64,000 bases of DNA from Augochlora pura. Lineage: Eukaryota > Arthropoda > Insecta > Hymenoptera > Halictidae. Each line of letters begins with the position of its first letter. Within the stretch, counting starts at the first letter, position 1. Positions 39,152 through 52,403 of the stretch are shown here, piece after piece. The DNA lies in assembly GCF_028453695.1 (NCBI RefSeq), contig NC_135774.1:21328001-21392000 (forward strand). The letters run 5' to 3'. The notes under the pieces were generated by a model. It made no database searches, was not told the origin of the DNA, and saw only the letters and a program-made list of their open reading frames with translations. The position numbers and the translations under genes were made by a program.

Positions 39152-42109
39152 ATGACAGACCCAACTCCGACAACAGAAAAATCGAAGAAAATTAATGCTA
39201 TAAATAAACAAGCGGTTCATCAAATATGTTCTGGACAGGTGAGATCAAACTGTGAAATTTGTTATTATTTTAACATAAACATTTTATAAGCTATAAATTA
39301 ATGAACTATTAGCTAACAGTTAGTTAATAGTTATTAAATCATTATTGTATATCTTATAAACCTACTGAAATATTATACTTCTTTATAAGAATTTTTATTA
39401 AGCTAGATTAATGATGAATTAAAATCATTCAAAAATTTTCTGACATGCCCTAATATTATAGTTATCATACACGTATGTATCTTATTAACATCTATACGGA
39501 TGTCCAAATTCTATAATTGTATTTATTGTTACAGATTTATACTTTATTTCTTTTAAATTAATACATTATATTTTGTATAGGTGGTCCTAGACATTGCTAC
39601 TGCCATTAAGGAACTTGTAGAAAATAGTTTGGATAGTGGAGCTACATTAATTGATATTAAATTGAAGGATTATGGAAAAACATGTATTAGTGTCATTGAC
39701 AATGGTAGTGGTGTCTTGGAAGAAGACTTTGAAGGATTAGGTAAATTTTCTTTTTATAATACTTACTTCTTTTATATGCCGAAATTTATTATAGACTAAT
39801 AGTATAGAAATCTTTACTTGTCAGTTCACATTTTGTTCTTGTAAAATAATTATCATTTAAAGCATATTTCGTTGAACAAATACATTATATGTTAAATCTC
39901 TTTCTATTCATCAGGATTGAAACATCATACTTCCAAATTAAGAGACTTCTCAGATTTAATGGAAGTAAATACATTTGGATTCCGTGGAGAAGCTCTTAGT
40001 TCCCTTTGTTCTTTATCTGACTTATCCATTATTACAAGGCATGCAGCCTGCGAGCATGGTTTCAAACTACAATTTGATCATAATGGTATACTAAAAACAA
40101 AAGAACCATATGCAAGGGAAATGGGGACTACTGTACATGTTAAAAACATTTTCAAATGCCTGCCTGTTCGTGCAAAAGAACTTCAAAAAAATTTGAAAAA
40201 AGAATATACTCGCGCCATTCAATTATTGTATAGTTATTGCTTGGTTTCTACTGAAACCAAAATGACATGTAGTAATTTAGTGTCCGGCAAATCTTCCAAT
40301 CAAATAATCAGTACTACAGGCTCCAGTGACATTTTGAATAATATTAATATAATATTTGGTAAAAAATCTTCCGATGGACTTATTAAACTCGAATTACTCC
40401 ATCCTGATGAGTTGACTCTGCAAGAATATAACTTGCAAAATAATACAGTTATAGACTTTGAATGGGACTGTTATATTAGTAGTTGCGATCATAGTGCTGG
40501 ACGCTCTACTCCGGATAGACAGTTTCTTTATATAAATGGTCGACCATGTGATCTTACAAAAGTCAGTAAACTAATAAATCATATTTACCATAAATATAAT
40601 AATAAACAATATCCATTTATCTTCTTGAATTTAAAATTAAATAAACAATCAACAGATATTAATGTAACTCCGGATAAAAGAACAATTTTTTGTACACAAG
40701 AACATTTAATACTGGCATGCCTAAAGTTCAATTTAACAACAATGTGGAACAAACTGCAGGGGAGTTTAACTGTAAAGCCATTGGAAGATATACAATTAAA
40801 ATTAAAAAGACCGATTTCCCCTTCGAATGAGAATCCTCCAGCAAAAAGATTACAAAATGTAAATGAATTTGTAAAAGAACATGAAGTAAAGAAAGCTGTA
40901 CAAACGGATAATCACAACGATGAAAATTGCGTACAAACTGATATAAGTCAGATAAAAACATTGGACAATGCAGAAATGTTAATCAATATTTCCACGATAA
41001 AACACAAGCTCGAAGAAGCTAAAAATGCATTAGTAAAATGTACAGGAACTAGCGGAAGAATCAAGTATAAAGCACAAATGGATTCAAACCAAAATAACGC
41101 TGAAGACGAATTGAAACGGGAATTGACAAAGGATTCTTTTCATGAGGTTACAACATTTATGATGCTTTGTTCTTAATATAGCTATTGGTTTTTCAAATTC
41201 AGCTATCGTGAAATAAAAAACATATTGCAGATGGAGATCTTAGGCCAATTTAATCTTGGTTTTATCATAGCTCGCTTAAATGAAGACTTATTTATCATTG
41301 ATCAGCATGCCACAGATGAAAAATACCGTTTCGAAAAACTAAATAATGAAACACAATTAAAAACACAAAAACTAATTGCTCCTAAATCATTAAATCTTTC
41401 TTCTTTAAACGAAACAATATTAATTCAACATTTAAAAACATTTGAAGATAATGGCTTTTCGTTCAAGATTAATCCTGAAGGTAAACATAAAATTAACTTT
41501 TATAATATTTATATAAAAATGTTCATATCAATTTACGTGTATTCAGAAAGAGTTGCTAACGAAACTCGAGAAACTGAAATCATATAGAAACTCATTCTTT
41601 TTATTTTCGTAGTTAACAGAAGAAAAATTGCTAAAATGTGATCATGTATTTCATTATATTTTTAACGATATTCATACTGTCTGTATACAAGTAGTTTAAT
41701 TTATAGTATGTTTTACTTTCGTTAAGAAAATGTTATTACATGTTTATAATCTAAAATTTAATTTTAAATACATTTTATTTCAGCAGAATCTGGGCATCGT
41801 ATAGATTTAACAGGTATACCAGTTAGTGGCTATTGGCAATTTGGAAAAGATGACATAGAAGAATTAATTTTTCTCATTAGGGAAGGTGGTATAGAAGATA
41901 AAGAAAACCGTATATTTCGCCCATCTCGCGTAAGACAAATGTTGGCCTCGAGAGCTTGTCGTAGTGCAGTTATGATTGGTACAGCTCTTAATAAAAACGA
42001 AATGCAAAAATTAATAACGCAAATGGCACAAATGGAAAATCCTTGGAGTTGTCCTCATGGTAGACCCACTATAAGGCACCTTCTATCTTTGCAGCTAGTA
42101 CATAAATGA
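39152..42109 (+). CDS. Pms2: Mismatch repair endonuclease PMS2
   Basis: Five exons: 39152-39238, 39581-39740, 39915-41146, 41231-41480 and 41784-42109, about 684 residues. This MutL homologue pairs with MLH1 as MutL-alpha; it binds ATP and nicks the mispaired daughter strand in the nucleus. The N-terminus shows the GHKL ATPase motifs: KELVENSLDSGA (E40 and N44, the catalytic and metal-contact positions), DNGSG and GFRGEALSSL. The C-terminus has GQFNLGFIIARLNEDLF, the endonuclease motif DQHATDEKYRFE (517-528), then ASRACR and CPHGRPT metal-site sequences. It is shorter than human PMS2 (862), mostly in the linker. The start is the ATG just upstream of the conserved AVHQICSGQVV. The last acceptor is a tandem CAGCAG. 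The gene converges with Grwd1, 193 bp away. Confidence 0.96.
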
Positions 42110-42302
42110 ATAACTCTTAAAACACTATTTGGATTTATATATTATATATTTAATGTATTAAAAACATTCTCAGCATAAAAATAATTGTATAAGATGTGCC
42201 CAATGAAAACTATATTTGTAACCATATTTAATTAAAATAAGATCAAGGAATGAAACTGAAAAAGTGTTTTATGGACAATATATTATGAAATAGATAAAGT
42301 TT

Positions 42303-44297
42303 TTATACACTAATTGTACGGAATATGTTGAATCCCGAGTGTGCTGTCGATATTATTACACCAGGACATTGAGGATGCCAATGTAGTTCCTTAATGTCTG
42401 TTTGACCTTGATGTATAAATAACAATTGCGGAGGTAAATCTTTCAGTTCCTTATTTTCTATTTCTTCTGCCTGATCAGCTTCTACTGATAGATCCCATTC
42501 TGCAATTTGATCATCAGCTCCACCAGATGCAAACACTGTAGCTTCCTGAGGATGCCATTCTACTGTCGTAACTGGTGCAGTATGTTGTTTGAACATGGCT
42601 AATGGACGTGTATTAGAACCAAACTGGCGTAAGTCCCACACACAAATTAAACCATCATCACCACCAGATACAAGAAATTGACTTTCTTTACGATTCCATG
42701 AGATTACATTAACGTCAGCTGTGTGAGCATCAACTGCTGTTAACATACAGGCGGATTGTGGTGTTACTCTTGTATCCCAGATTTTAATGCTGTTAACGTT
42801 ACAACAACATTATGATATTGTATAAAAAATGTATGAAAAGGTAAAAACATGAAGTTTATTAATATAACTAGAAACAGATGACCAAATATATACCTTTTAT
42901 CAACAGAACATGAAGCTAATACATTTCTTTCATTAGGAGACCACTGAAGATCTTCAACACTGTGTGGTGCATGTGAATTATAGGGTCTTTGATCCACATG
43001 CCATGTTGTACTAGCATTATTGTCATCAATACGCCATATATGAATGTTGCCTTTGCAATCACCAGAAGCTAAAGTACCTAATTCTGTTGAACACCAATCA
43101 AGACCGTACCCTTCCGAAAGATGTCCTTTGAAAGTAAATAACGGTTTGGTATCACTTTTCTTTTTATATGCACGAAGTTGTTCCTCATTTTCAAGTACTC
43201 TTAATTGTTCTTCCAAATCCCAAATGTGTACACGACCTACTTCACTCCAACTTGCTGCTAATGGTGTTTTACCAATCCTCGTATATCTGTTAAATTATAA
43301 AAATATATTTCTCCTACATATAATATTTGCTAGAAAGATTATATAGTATTGTGGTGAGTAGAGAACAATGATAATAGTTTCATATCATAACAGTGGATGA
43401 CTGAGATACAAAGATCAACTTTGTTTCCTTATTGGGATGCTACACTTGATTTATTTGTTTACTTGTATAAAATTATCGCTTTAGTAACCATCTACAAAAC
43501 TAACAGTTTCGATACTGCATAATATTATTATTATAATTTATAAGATTCGTCACTAAAGCTGAGATATTAAAAAAGATTTCTAAAGTAGTATAACTATATT
43601 AATTGGACCTAATGCAATGCTTTAGATATGGGCACATAAATTAATTAAATATTCCAATTTTAACAAATACTAAAATCTTCTAAAGAAATATGTTAAATAT
43701 TATAGACGTTTCAATTGATATTATTTAATATTTTTGAGTGAATTATATAAAAACTAAAAAAATTATTGAATTATAAAAGCTCCTGTATATTTACCTTACT
43801 CTATTAACGCAACCCTGATGTTTTATTGGCGCAACAGACATTACTGGGGATTTACTCTCTTCATCATCTGATTCATCATCTTCCAATTCATCGTCAGAAT
43901 CTTCATTTGTTTTATGAAGATTTCTCATTTTCATAACAAGAAGATTATTTACATGAGTTCTGGCTGCTTGAGTTCCAGCAATTAGGTACATAGTTAAGGG
44001 ATAATCTTCTCTATTATCTCCTAAATCATCTAAAATAACATCAAAACTAAGACAAGGTGCACCAGACTGAGCATGATGTAACATTTTATATGCTGTTTTG
44101 TCAACAATAAGTTCTTCTCCGCTTTCTAGTGGTTTCCCAGGAAGATATACACTAGACTCATTGTTCTGCTCCTCTTTCGCTTCATTGTCTGAAGAACTTT
44201 CTTCATCGCTGTCATTACTGCTCTCATCCATATCCTCAACATCATCCATTTGTTCACAATCCATGCTTTTAGGTATTTCTTTATAAAAGATAGTCAT
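42303..44297 (-). CDS. Grwd1: Glutamate-rich WD-repeat protein GRWD1
   Basis: Three exons read on the minus strand: 44297-43795, 43286-42894 and 42789-42303, about 460 residues (human about 446). The N-terminus has an acidic Asp/Glu/Ser stretch and a CAF1C/RbAp48-like histone H4-binding segment (GKPLESGEELIVDKTAYKML). WD blades follow, with VHIWDLE, IHIWRID, IKIWDTR, ICVWDLR and IAEWDLS. The family acts in the nucleus and nucleolus in ribosome biogenesis and as a histone chaperone. The first ATG at 44297 is used; an alternative Met lies 11 codons later. A second acidic tract precedes the first splice junction. All three exons join in phase 2 and close in frame. Confidence 0.94.
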
Positions 44298-45694
44298 CTT
44301 AATAAAAATACATCTATAAGTAAAAATAAAGAAAGTTTTATTGGCAAAGGATATAAGTTTTCAAGTACATAACCTAACTTTGTATACTATACAAATATTT
44401 GATAGTGAAAAGGAATATATATATACTTTATGAAATATATAAATGTGAATACATCGTCTATGAAACATAAATAAAAAATAGTATTTTGAAAAACTTAAGC
44501 AGTTTTCAGCTATTACATAAAATGTTTTGAAAATTACTTTCTAAGCGAAGTTCGATGCACGTGGATACACAACGTCGATTAACGCACACCCTTAAAGTAT
44601 TTAAATACAAGATGAGCTCCTGTCCAACCATTTTACTGAAATGTTGACTGTATTGTACTAGTTTTTCCATTGTACTTTATTGGCAACTTTTTGTGCGAAA
44701 TCAAATCATTTCAATTTGAAATAATACAAGTTAATAACAATGATAAGTATAGAATTACAATAATATTGAAGAAGTCATAGAAAATTCAATTACATAATTA
44801 TAAAAAAAAAAAACCAAAATCATTCATGGTACAACCACATATTTATATTTCATTTTACAATTAAATAATTTCCGCATTACTTAGTTTTATGGTTTATAAA
44901 GAGAAAACTTTTGTTTTCTTCAAATGTATATTCTAAACAGTCCCTATTGTAATTCTTTGAACAAATCAGTCTGTAAACTACATGCTGATCCATAGTATGC
45001 AAAAATTTGTAATGATTGCAGAATCAACTACAAAGCACTATCACATACCATTAAAAATCTTGTTTAAAAGAAATAAACTGATGAGGTATAGATATGTTTA
45101 ATTATGACATTTGTAACATTCTTTGAGTATATGCAAACAACATGTGAGAGGTAATCTAATTCCAGAGTTTTGTCTTGCATGAAATACCATCCACTTAACG
45201 TATGAAAATGATGTACTTATTTACTTATAGAATACAAGCATTATTTGCTTCCCTTGGAAAAACATGAGAAAAATGAGACTTGAGCTGGTAAAACTGCTCC
45301 TTTACGGATCAGTTTATTAATTAATCTATATGAACGAATCTAATGGTTGTAATAGTAATGACATGACAATGATAGCAATTGTGATAATAGTAGTAACAGT
45401 ATTGGTAGTAATAATTGTAGCATTAATAGTATAGTAGCAATATTAATGACAATAGTAATAGTAGTAGTAATTATGTAATAGCAGTACTAGTACTAGTAGT
45501 TATAGTAACATGATTTGTAGCAACTGTACTACTAATAACAGGAAAAGAAGAAAAAAAGGACGAGATATAAGCCATGTTTTTTTACATACAAAATACAACT
45601 GTAGCTGTTATCATAAACATTTAACGAGAAAGGAGCAGCAACAAATATTTAACATTTGATGGCAATTGTTCACGCAAATGGATGGTATTTAATA
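44298..45694. other. Intergenic / Nudix 3' UTR
   Basis: It contains the Grwd1 5' side and the downstream region of the minus-strand Nudix gene. A TTTATT (AATAAA on the minus strand) at 45313-45318 is a candidate poly(A) signal. No other gene seen. Confidence 0.5.
45340..45540. repeat. Degenerate TAG/TAA/ACA-rich low-complexity tract
   Basis: Irregular trinucleotide-like sequence (GTAGTAATA patterns) lying in the presumed 3' UTR of the minus-strand Nudix gene; an old, decayed microsatellite. Confidence 0.6.
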
Positions 45695-46472
45695 TTAGCT
45701 GTGTTTATTAAGATGGGAATTGTTACTAGAATTATTCATTAACTGAATCGATGTTACAGTGGTATGTGAATGGTGAGGTGGTGAAATATTGGGATTATGT
45801 CGTGGATTCGTATTGTGGAGGCTGTGTATGTAAGAACGTTGGACGGGTTTGTGCTGAGCAAGCTGAAGTAAGGCCTCTGGTATAGTGAACCACTTTCGCT
45901 TTCGACCAATAGCACGTGAATCTTCCCATTCTGGTAGTTCTTCTGTTACTCGCATAACCCATACTTGTGTTCTATGTTTGTGTTCCACATTCTATAAAAA
46001 CAGATTTTTGTTACACCTCATAATACTTATTAATAATTACCATTATTACTTCAACATTGATATAAATATAACACATTTTATTACCTCAAATATGCCGAGA
46101 CATCTGCCTAATTGTCCTAACACACCAGCCTCCTCCCTTACTTCTCGTAATGCAGTTACTGCAGGTTCTTCTTCTGGTTCAACGCCACCACCAGGCACTA
46201 TCCAACTATCTGGTCTTCGACTGGATGTAACCAAAAGTACCTGTAACATTATAAATGGTAGAAAATTTTTATCTATACTTCATTTGCACATTAGTAAGAA
46301 TGATAATGAATAATATTAGAGCGAAAACAATTTCTCTGAAGAAAAAAATATCGGCTGCCATCTGCTGGCTTACCTCATCCTCAAGATCGTTTTTGACACA
46401 GATACATGCAGCCCTACGTCTGTAGCCTTCCGAATCGTAAATACGAATTGAATTTGGTTTTTCTTTGACCAT
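45695..46472 (-). CDS. Aps: Diphosphoinositol polyphosphate phosphohydrolase (Nudix)
   Basis: Three exons on the minus strand: 46472-46374, 46240-46085 and 45991-45695, about 183 residues. The complete Nudix box (GX5EX7REUXEEXGU) spans about G51-V73, inside PGGGVEPEEEP...REVREEAG. Its Glu residues bind the divalent metals. IGRKRKWF and HKPVQRSY after the box match animal NUDT3/4-type DIPPs. These enzymes remove the beta-phosphate from inositol pyrophosphates (PP-InsP5, InsP8) and can hydrolyse diadenosine polyphosphates. The start is the ATG giving MVKEKPNSIRIYD. The His/Asn/Ser-rich tail is low complexity, as in other animal DIPPs. The symbol Aps follows the Drosophila orthologue. Confidence 0.93.
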
Positions 46473-47610
46473 GTTCAATTATGAAAATTACGAAATTATG
46501 CCACAAATTCATATTTGTCAGACGGCCAGATAGGCCAGTCTATGCGCCCGCATTGTTTTAACGTTATTTGAAGCCGACATGTCATCGACATAGAATTAAC
46601 ACGCGAGCTTTCATTGCTCATATAATTAATTTAAAAGTTCAATCACTCGTCCGAATTAAGGGACGATTTTGTATTTAAATATTACTGTATCACAATAACA
46701 CCACGAATGTTATCCTTGCACAAAATTTGCTATAACCTCAAAACTTTTAAAGTATTCACATTCACTAGGCAACTAACTCCCTCTAGACTAATATTCTCAC
46801 AGTAGTGCCTCGGCATACTGAGCTGCACTGAACGTTGTCGGGAGCAAAGCGCACAGATATATAGGAGCAGGTATAGAAATTGCTTTCCCCTGATTGGTCG
46901 ACATGTCACAGCTAAGAAGTATGTACCGCCCTCACAGTTTTAAACAAAGAGAGAAAGTGACAGCGAAAAAGAAAGCACGACATCTACACAATACGAGCGA
47001 AACAAGTTACACCGACAACTAATATCGGTTGTCTCACTTTATCATGTTTATAATCTCACTCTATTCGCGCATCCGTTTGCCTCTTACTTCATTTGAACAC
47101 TCGGCGCGAGGTTCAATTTATACTTTATGCCCCATACGATTTTCAACCAAACATTTTTAATGTTTTGATACGGCAACCATTTTTACAGTTACTAAAGTAT
47201 TTGAAAACCTGTCAGCTACAGTTTATATGTTAAATACATTTTATTAATTCTAGCAGTCAATATGGTACTCTACGAGAAGGAGTTTCGAAAGCAACGAATA
47301 ATATCGAAATTTTATACGATTTTTATTTTTAAAGTTTGTAAAACAAAGCTGAAACTTATTTTCAGAGAAACTTAAACATTAAAGTTCAGAAATATTGTAG
47401 ATTGGAGCAATTTACTATCAAGAAAAACTAAAGAACTATATGGAACAATTTCAAATCTAGTAGAAATTTTGATCCACAATCTATAATAAAATTAGGAATA
47501 TAAGGAGATGGCTGTTGTTTGTCAGTCTGGATTACATTGAAAATTTTATTCTTTACGGTTATCGACATTTTCACTTTTGAAAAAACGTAAAGTCGAATTT
47601 TACAGCCTGT
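46473..47610. promoter_or_regulatory. Upstream region of the Nudix gene
   Basis: The first 450 bp are GC-richer than the rest. They contain an ATTGG (inverted CCAAT) near 46890 and a GATATATAGG TATA-like string near 46857. No coding sequence was recognised. The minus-strand gene's leader should lie here; the start site is not resolved. Confidence 0.4.
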
Positions 47611-49182
47611 AATTCTAGAATTTGAACATCGCGCTATACTTTCACGCCAAAGCGAAATTTGACCTTCATCCTGCGCAGATCGTTACTGCAGACTTCGTGA
47701 CCTGAGATTTTGGGTAGTAAATCGCTTAACCTGATGGGCCTAAGGCCGAAAAGGTCTCGTATACCAGGGTTCGGGCGAAAAGTATTTCCGCAGGTATCAG
47801 TGATCCTTTTATTGCTGGTCTAGGTTACTTTCTTCCGGGAAACCATTATATTAGTGAAATATTTATTTGAAATAGTTGAGACAATTTCAAACTGGACGAA
47901 ATCGTTACTGCACACTTCGTATCCCATAGATTTAAGGTTGTAAATCGCCCGTCCGACCAGGCACGAAGTCAAAAAGGCCTAACATATGCCAGAGCTTGGA
48001 TGAATAGGGTTTTCATAGGTATCAGGAATCCCTTTATTGCTGGTGTAGATACTTTCTTTCACAGAATCGTTATTTCATAGCATACAAAGTGAAAAACTAT
48101 ATATTAGATACATGTTTATTCCATGAAACTAACTTCAACAACAAATATAAACAAATCTAAAACAAGGACTTCGTTCAAGTAAAAAAAACGGGTTCTTGAA
48201 TCCCAGCATTTTAAGAAATCCCGAACGTTTTCGGAAAACCTGAACCTGATTGGGGAAACCAGAACATTCTCAGGAAATCCGACAGTTTCTAGATCGTATC
48301 CCGATCCTGAAAACCATTCCCATTCCCGTTTCAACCTATTCTTGCATATTGTATGCCATTTGAACTGGTCTTCAATGTCTTCGTATAACTACTACAAATA
48401 TCCGCCTCATAGTTTGAATAATTATACAATACCCGAATAAATAAACAAAATATTTCGATCAAATAAATAGACGGGACAGTTTCCTAGAATAAATAGATTG
48501 AATAATTTGTTGAGATAATAAATAATTATTATTCGAATAAAATATCTGACAGAGAAGAATATTCATTCGGACAATTATATTGATGAAATTTATACGAAGG
48601 CAACAAAGACCAGATCAATTTGCATACAGTAATCGAAATAATTTTTTTCGTGGAATAAACATGCATTTCATATGCAGTTTTTCAATTTATATTCTATAAA
48701 AGAATAGTTTCACGAAAGAAAGTATCTGAATCAGCAATAAAAGAATTACCAGTACCTGTAGAAATCCTTTCTGTCCGAGCCTTAACACATGCTAGGTCTT
48801 TACGGATTCAGATCCATCATGCTAACGGTTTACGATCCCAAATCTCGAGTCACGAAGTACGCAATAACGATCTGTGCAATAGTGGCGGTAGAATTTCGCC
48901 TAGGTCAAAATTATTCCTATTGTTTCAAATATATATTTTACTAATATAATGGTTTGCTGGGAGAAAGACTAGCAATAAAAGGATTACCGATTCTTACAGA
49001 AATCCCTTTCGCCGAGACCGGTACATGCCAGACCTTTTCAGCCTCGAGCCCGCTAGCCTGTGCAGTTTACAACCCCAAATCTCGGGCCATGAAATGCGCA
49101 GTAATGATCTATGCAGGATGAAGGTGGTGATGGAATTTCGCCTGGGCCTGAAAGTATTGCACGAGGTTCAAATCCAGAATCA
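47611..49182. repeat. Compound inverted repeat, about 1.57 kb
   Basis: The left arm (about 47611-48129) and right arm (about 48646-49182) are imperfect reverse complements. Outer ends are ATTCTAGAATTTGAACATCG on the left and, reverse-complemented, ATTCTGGATTTGAACCTCG on the right. Inner ends are GTTTATTCCATGAAAC and GTTTATTCCACGAAA. Each arm is itself two diverged direct copies of a roughly 220-237 bp unit (compare ATCGTTACTGCA at 47679 and 47901). A spacer of about 515 bp separates the arms. No ORF of note. This resembles a foldback element or a large MITE. Confidence 0.82.
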
Positions 49183-50902
49183 CGGAATTGTCGGTGAATC
49201 ATTAAAATCTTCAATAATTTGTACCTCTAATAATTCAGTTTCAGCTCTGTTTTATTATTACTCATTGTTTTTGTTTTGTACTTTTCGCAGTTGACGATTA
49301 CTGAGATAGCTGAATAAACAAAATTTTGTAGATTTATAAATTAGCAATTTTTATCTAAAGAGTAACTTACAAAGATTTTAGAAATGAAAAATTTATAATA
49401 CAGTGGGCTCTGTAGTTGGGAATTCTACGGGCCGAAAAGTACAAGTCAAATATCGCGCCGCATGTTTCATACATATAGAGCACCAGGGGTACGGATGCGC
49501 GAAGAGAGTGAGATCGCGAGCACGGTAAAATAAGACGGCCCAGGTTGTCATCCATGTGGACACTCACACATAGAGCCCGCTAATTTCATTCTATTTCTCT
49601 TGATCATTTTCCGTTCTCTTTCTAAACCAACTGCGCGGAGCTGGATGCGCATTAAAATGATGGGGATAAAGACGCTCAGAAAGAGGAAATAGAAATCGCT
49701 CGCGATAGGAGGCACTACTGCACATATGTATTACATACACATGCAAGTGCGCGCGAGCCGGTATGTAATAAACCTTGGCATAACGCAACGCTGTGTAGCA
49801 AAATGGCCGATTGAGGAGAAATGAGGGGAATACAGCTATCCTCTCTCCTCTCTTTGATAGTCTAGACGCAAACGCAAACGCAATGCGAATTGGGTGGGGG
49901 TCTCACGAGGAGGCCGTGGTGTGGTGTGCAGCAGCGTATATCAATGTACACGGTTATTCCTGTATAGTGGTGTATAATGGACATGACATGTTTCCAAATT
50001 TGAGGTTACCGCTACGGATCATATTGATTGAACCCGATAAATTACATGAAACATTATTTGCTATGAATAAAATTAATTTTAATACATTATATACATTTAT
50101 GTTTTGTTTTGAGGGAAGATGGCATAGCATTGCAGGATGTTATGGAAGAGAATAGGTTTGAGTAGGTTAAAACTTCATCGCGCGCATGTGGGCGAAAAGT
50201 GGGGATGCTCACCACCGAAAATTTAAAGAATAGTGTTGTAAATGGAAAAGGCTGTAGTAGCCTCAATATAATGCAGTCAATCAAGCCTTATTCATGGTTG
50301 ATTGCGTGCTGTGTTTGTCATATGAACAAGTAAATTAGTACATATTATAGGTATACATCGAAGAAAATTACATAGAATGTCAAATAAAAATGACGTAATA
50401 AATAAAACGTAATACAAATACAATGCGTTGTTAGTACTACGGTGTGGCAGGCATTCAACCTATAGATTAGCACTCTTAAATACATTAAACGATACTTTAA
50501 TGTTGTATTTAACAATTATTTGTAAACGTTTTCAATTTATGATTGTATTCGACGAAACTCGAGAACTTAGGAATTCTGACATTTAGAAGTCATAATGTAC
50601 TTTTGAAAATTATTCTCAGTTTCATATTTTTAAGTTCCTACACTTCTAATGATTTTGTATCAATTGCAACGTTAATAAACAGGGATTAACTTTCTACATC
50701 TTAGGTAACGACTTATTTATTAATAAAAAAGGGTAAAAGTTTTAAATAAAATAAAAATAAGTGATACATTAAAAAAATATTCTTAAGGAGCAATAAATTA
50801 AACTTTAAGTTGTTTAATTATTGCTACATGATCTATTTAAATACTTAATTATTCCTTCATCACTTACATATTATACAACAAACTAACTTTGTAAGGAAAA
50901 AA
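49183..50902. other. Intergenic with repeat fragments
   Basis: It contains GGATGCGCGAAGAGAGTGAG (49493-49512), shared with the repeat at 38624, and GTGGGGATGC at 50199-50208, the reverse complement of the CATCCCCAC motif in the same family. The GC-richer segment 49440-49960 has short unrecognised frames. Near 50716 is the candidate Ndufv2 poly(A) signal. Confidence 0.5.
50716..50721 (-). terminator. Ndufv2: Candidate polyadenylation signal, Ndufv2
   Basis: TTTATT on the plus strand is AATAAA on the minus strand, about 180 bases after the Ndufv2 stop. Confidence 0.4.
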
Positions 50903-52403
50903 TTACAAGTCGGATCTAACACCAAAACCAGGTTCTGGTGGTGGTGATGTTAGCGATGTTAATCCTCCTGCGGGATCTGCAGCAAATCTGGTTGAAGTTT
51001 GTGGACCTGGCGGTGGTCGTTCACCTTTCTTCAATCCATTTATTATAGCAGTAGCACTTTCTGGAGTTAAGTCCTCCTATAAGAAATATTATTTACTTAC
51101 AAATTGTATACCCTTCAACATAAATTTTTTTTTAAGAAATCATAGAAATATTTTCAGTCCCATTAAGTGTGTAAAGAGCATGTCAAATTATAGATATACT
51201 TACATAATAGTCATCATTAACTTGAAACATTGGTGCATTAGCACATGCTCCAAGGCATTCAACCTCAGATATTGTAAACAATTTATCTGCAGACATCTCT
51301 CCAATTTTACAATTTGTAGCTTTAGTTACAGCATCTACGATAGAATCAGAGTCTCGTAACCAGCATGGTGTACATGTACAGATTTGAACATGGTATTTCC
51401 CCATTGGTCGTCTATTGAACATAGTATAAAATGTAGCTACTTCATAGACTCTCATATTGGGTAGATTCAATATTTCTGCCACTTTATGCATAGCAGAAAT
51501 AGGTAGCCATCCATGCTGGCGTTGAGCTAAGTCTAGCAGAGGGATCATTGCACCACGTTTATGCCCTTCTGGGTACATTTTCATGAGGGCCTCAATACGT
51601 TTTTTATTTGCTTCATTAAATTCAAATGGTATTTTTGGATTGTCCTCTTCACTGTCTCTATGCTAGAATTTAAATGTGATATAAATATCTTATTTACAAA
51701 TGTATTTATGTTACAAATAGGAGTACGTACAACAAAGAGTTGATCTGATGTACGAATCGTTGAATTGTGTAGCCCTCTAACATGTTTACAGTTCTGTATA
51801 AATAAAATATATTATTAATTTACATATAAATAGCATTGCATTAATTAAATAGATGTTAAGTTATAGTATGTTAAAAGATAAATAACACATCTAGTTAAAG
51901 ATATACTACAATTAAATAATAATTACAAATTTTAATTTCCGCAAATTAATTAATATATACATTTCATTAATTTGTAAAATAGGTTTTTACTTTAGATGAT
52001 ATAAAATACGAACACTGATAACATAATGCGTTGTTTAAATTTATTTACAGTTTAAATCTATTTATATCATTCATAATTATAAGTAAATAGTATCAACGAA
52101 ACTCTATAATATATATGGTAAAACTATGTGACATTTGATGTAATCATGTAATTTTGAATTGATGTATCTTTCTATTTAAAGCTTTCGTTCTGTTTTCGAA
52201 AGATTATAAAATGAAAGAAGTACGCAGTTTTATTATGTACAGTTAACGTTAATCTAAAATTAATAGACTTTTTAAAAATATATATGTCCAAATTAATAGT
52301 TATGTAAGAGTAATGAAGAGGTTATGATAACATAAGTTACAATATATTAAAATATATAATAACTCACATTGAGAGCACGAATGACACGCGAAGTAACAAA
52401 CAT
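50903..52403 (-). CDS. Ndufv2: Complex I 24 kDa subunit NDUFV2
   Basis: Four exons on the minus strand: 52403-52368, 51793-51731, 51662-51204 and 51076-50903, about 243 residues (human 249). It is a peripheral-arm subunit of mitochondrial NADH:ubiquinone oxidoreductase and holds the N1a [2Fe-2S] cluster. The N-terminus (MFVTSRVIRALN plus a Cys/Lys/Arg-rich stretch) fits a mitochondrial presequence. The thioredoxin-like core carries VYEVATFYTMFNRRPMGKYH, then cluster ligands in CTCTPC (C128 and C133) and ECLGAC (C169 and C173). The tail ADPAGGLTSLTSPPPEPGFG is the family ending. An extra Cys sits between the first two ligands, where human has Thr. The 12-codon first exon is supported by its consensus donor (GTGAGT) and frame. 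The gene is divergent from Gtf2h4. Confidence 0.95.

Noticed and set aside
42747..42893. Read-through frame between the Grwd1 WD exons
   Set aside because: The extension past the donor at 42893 is intronic, AT-rich and unlike WD repeats; the spliced frame restores SVDKRSIKIWDTR.
49164..49176. Pol III B-box-like GGTTCAAATCC
   Set aside because: No matching A box or cloverleaf at the right distance, and it lies in the inverted-repeat arm; noted there only as a possible SINE trace.
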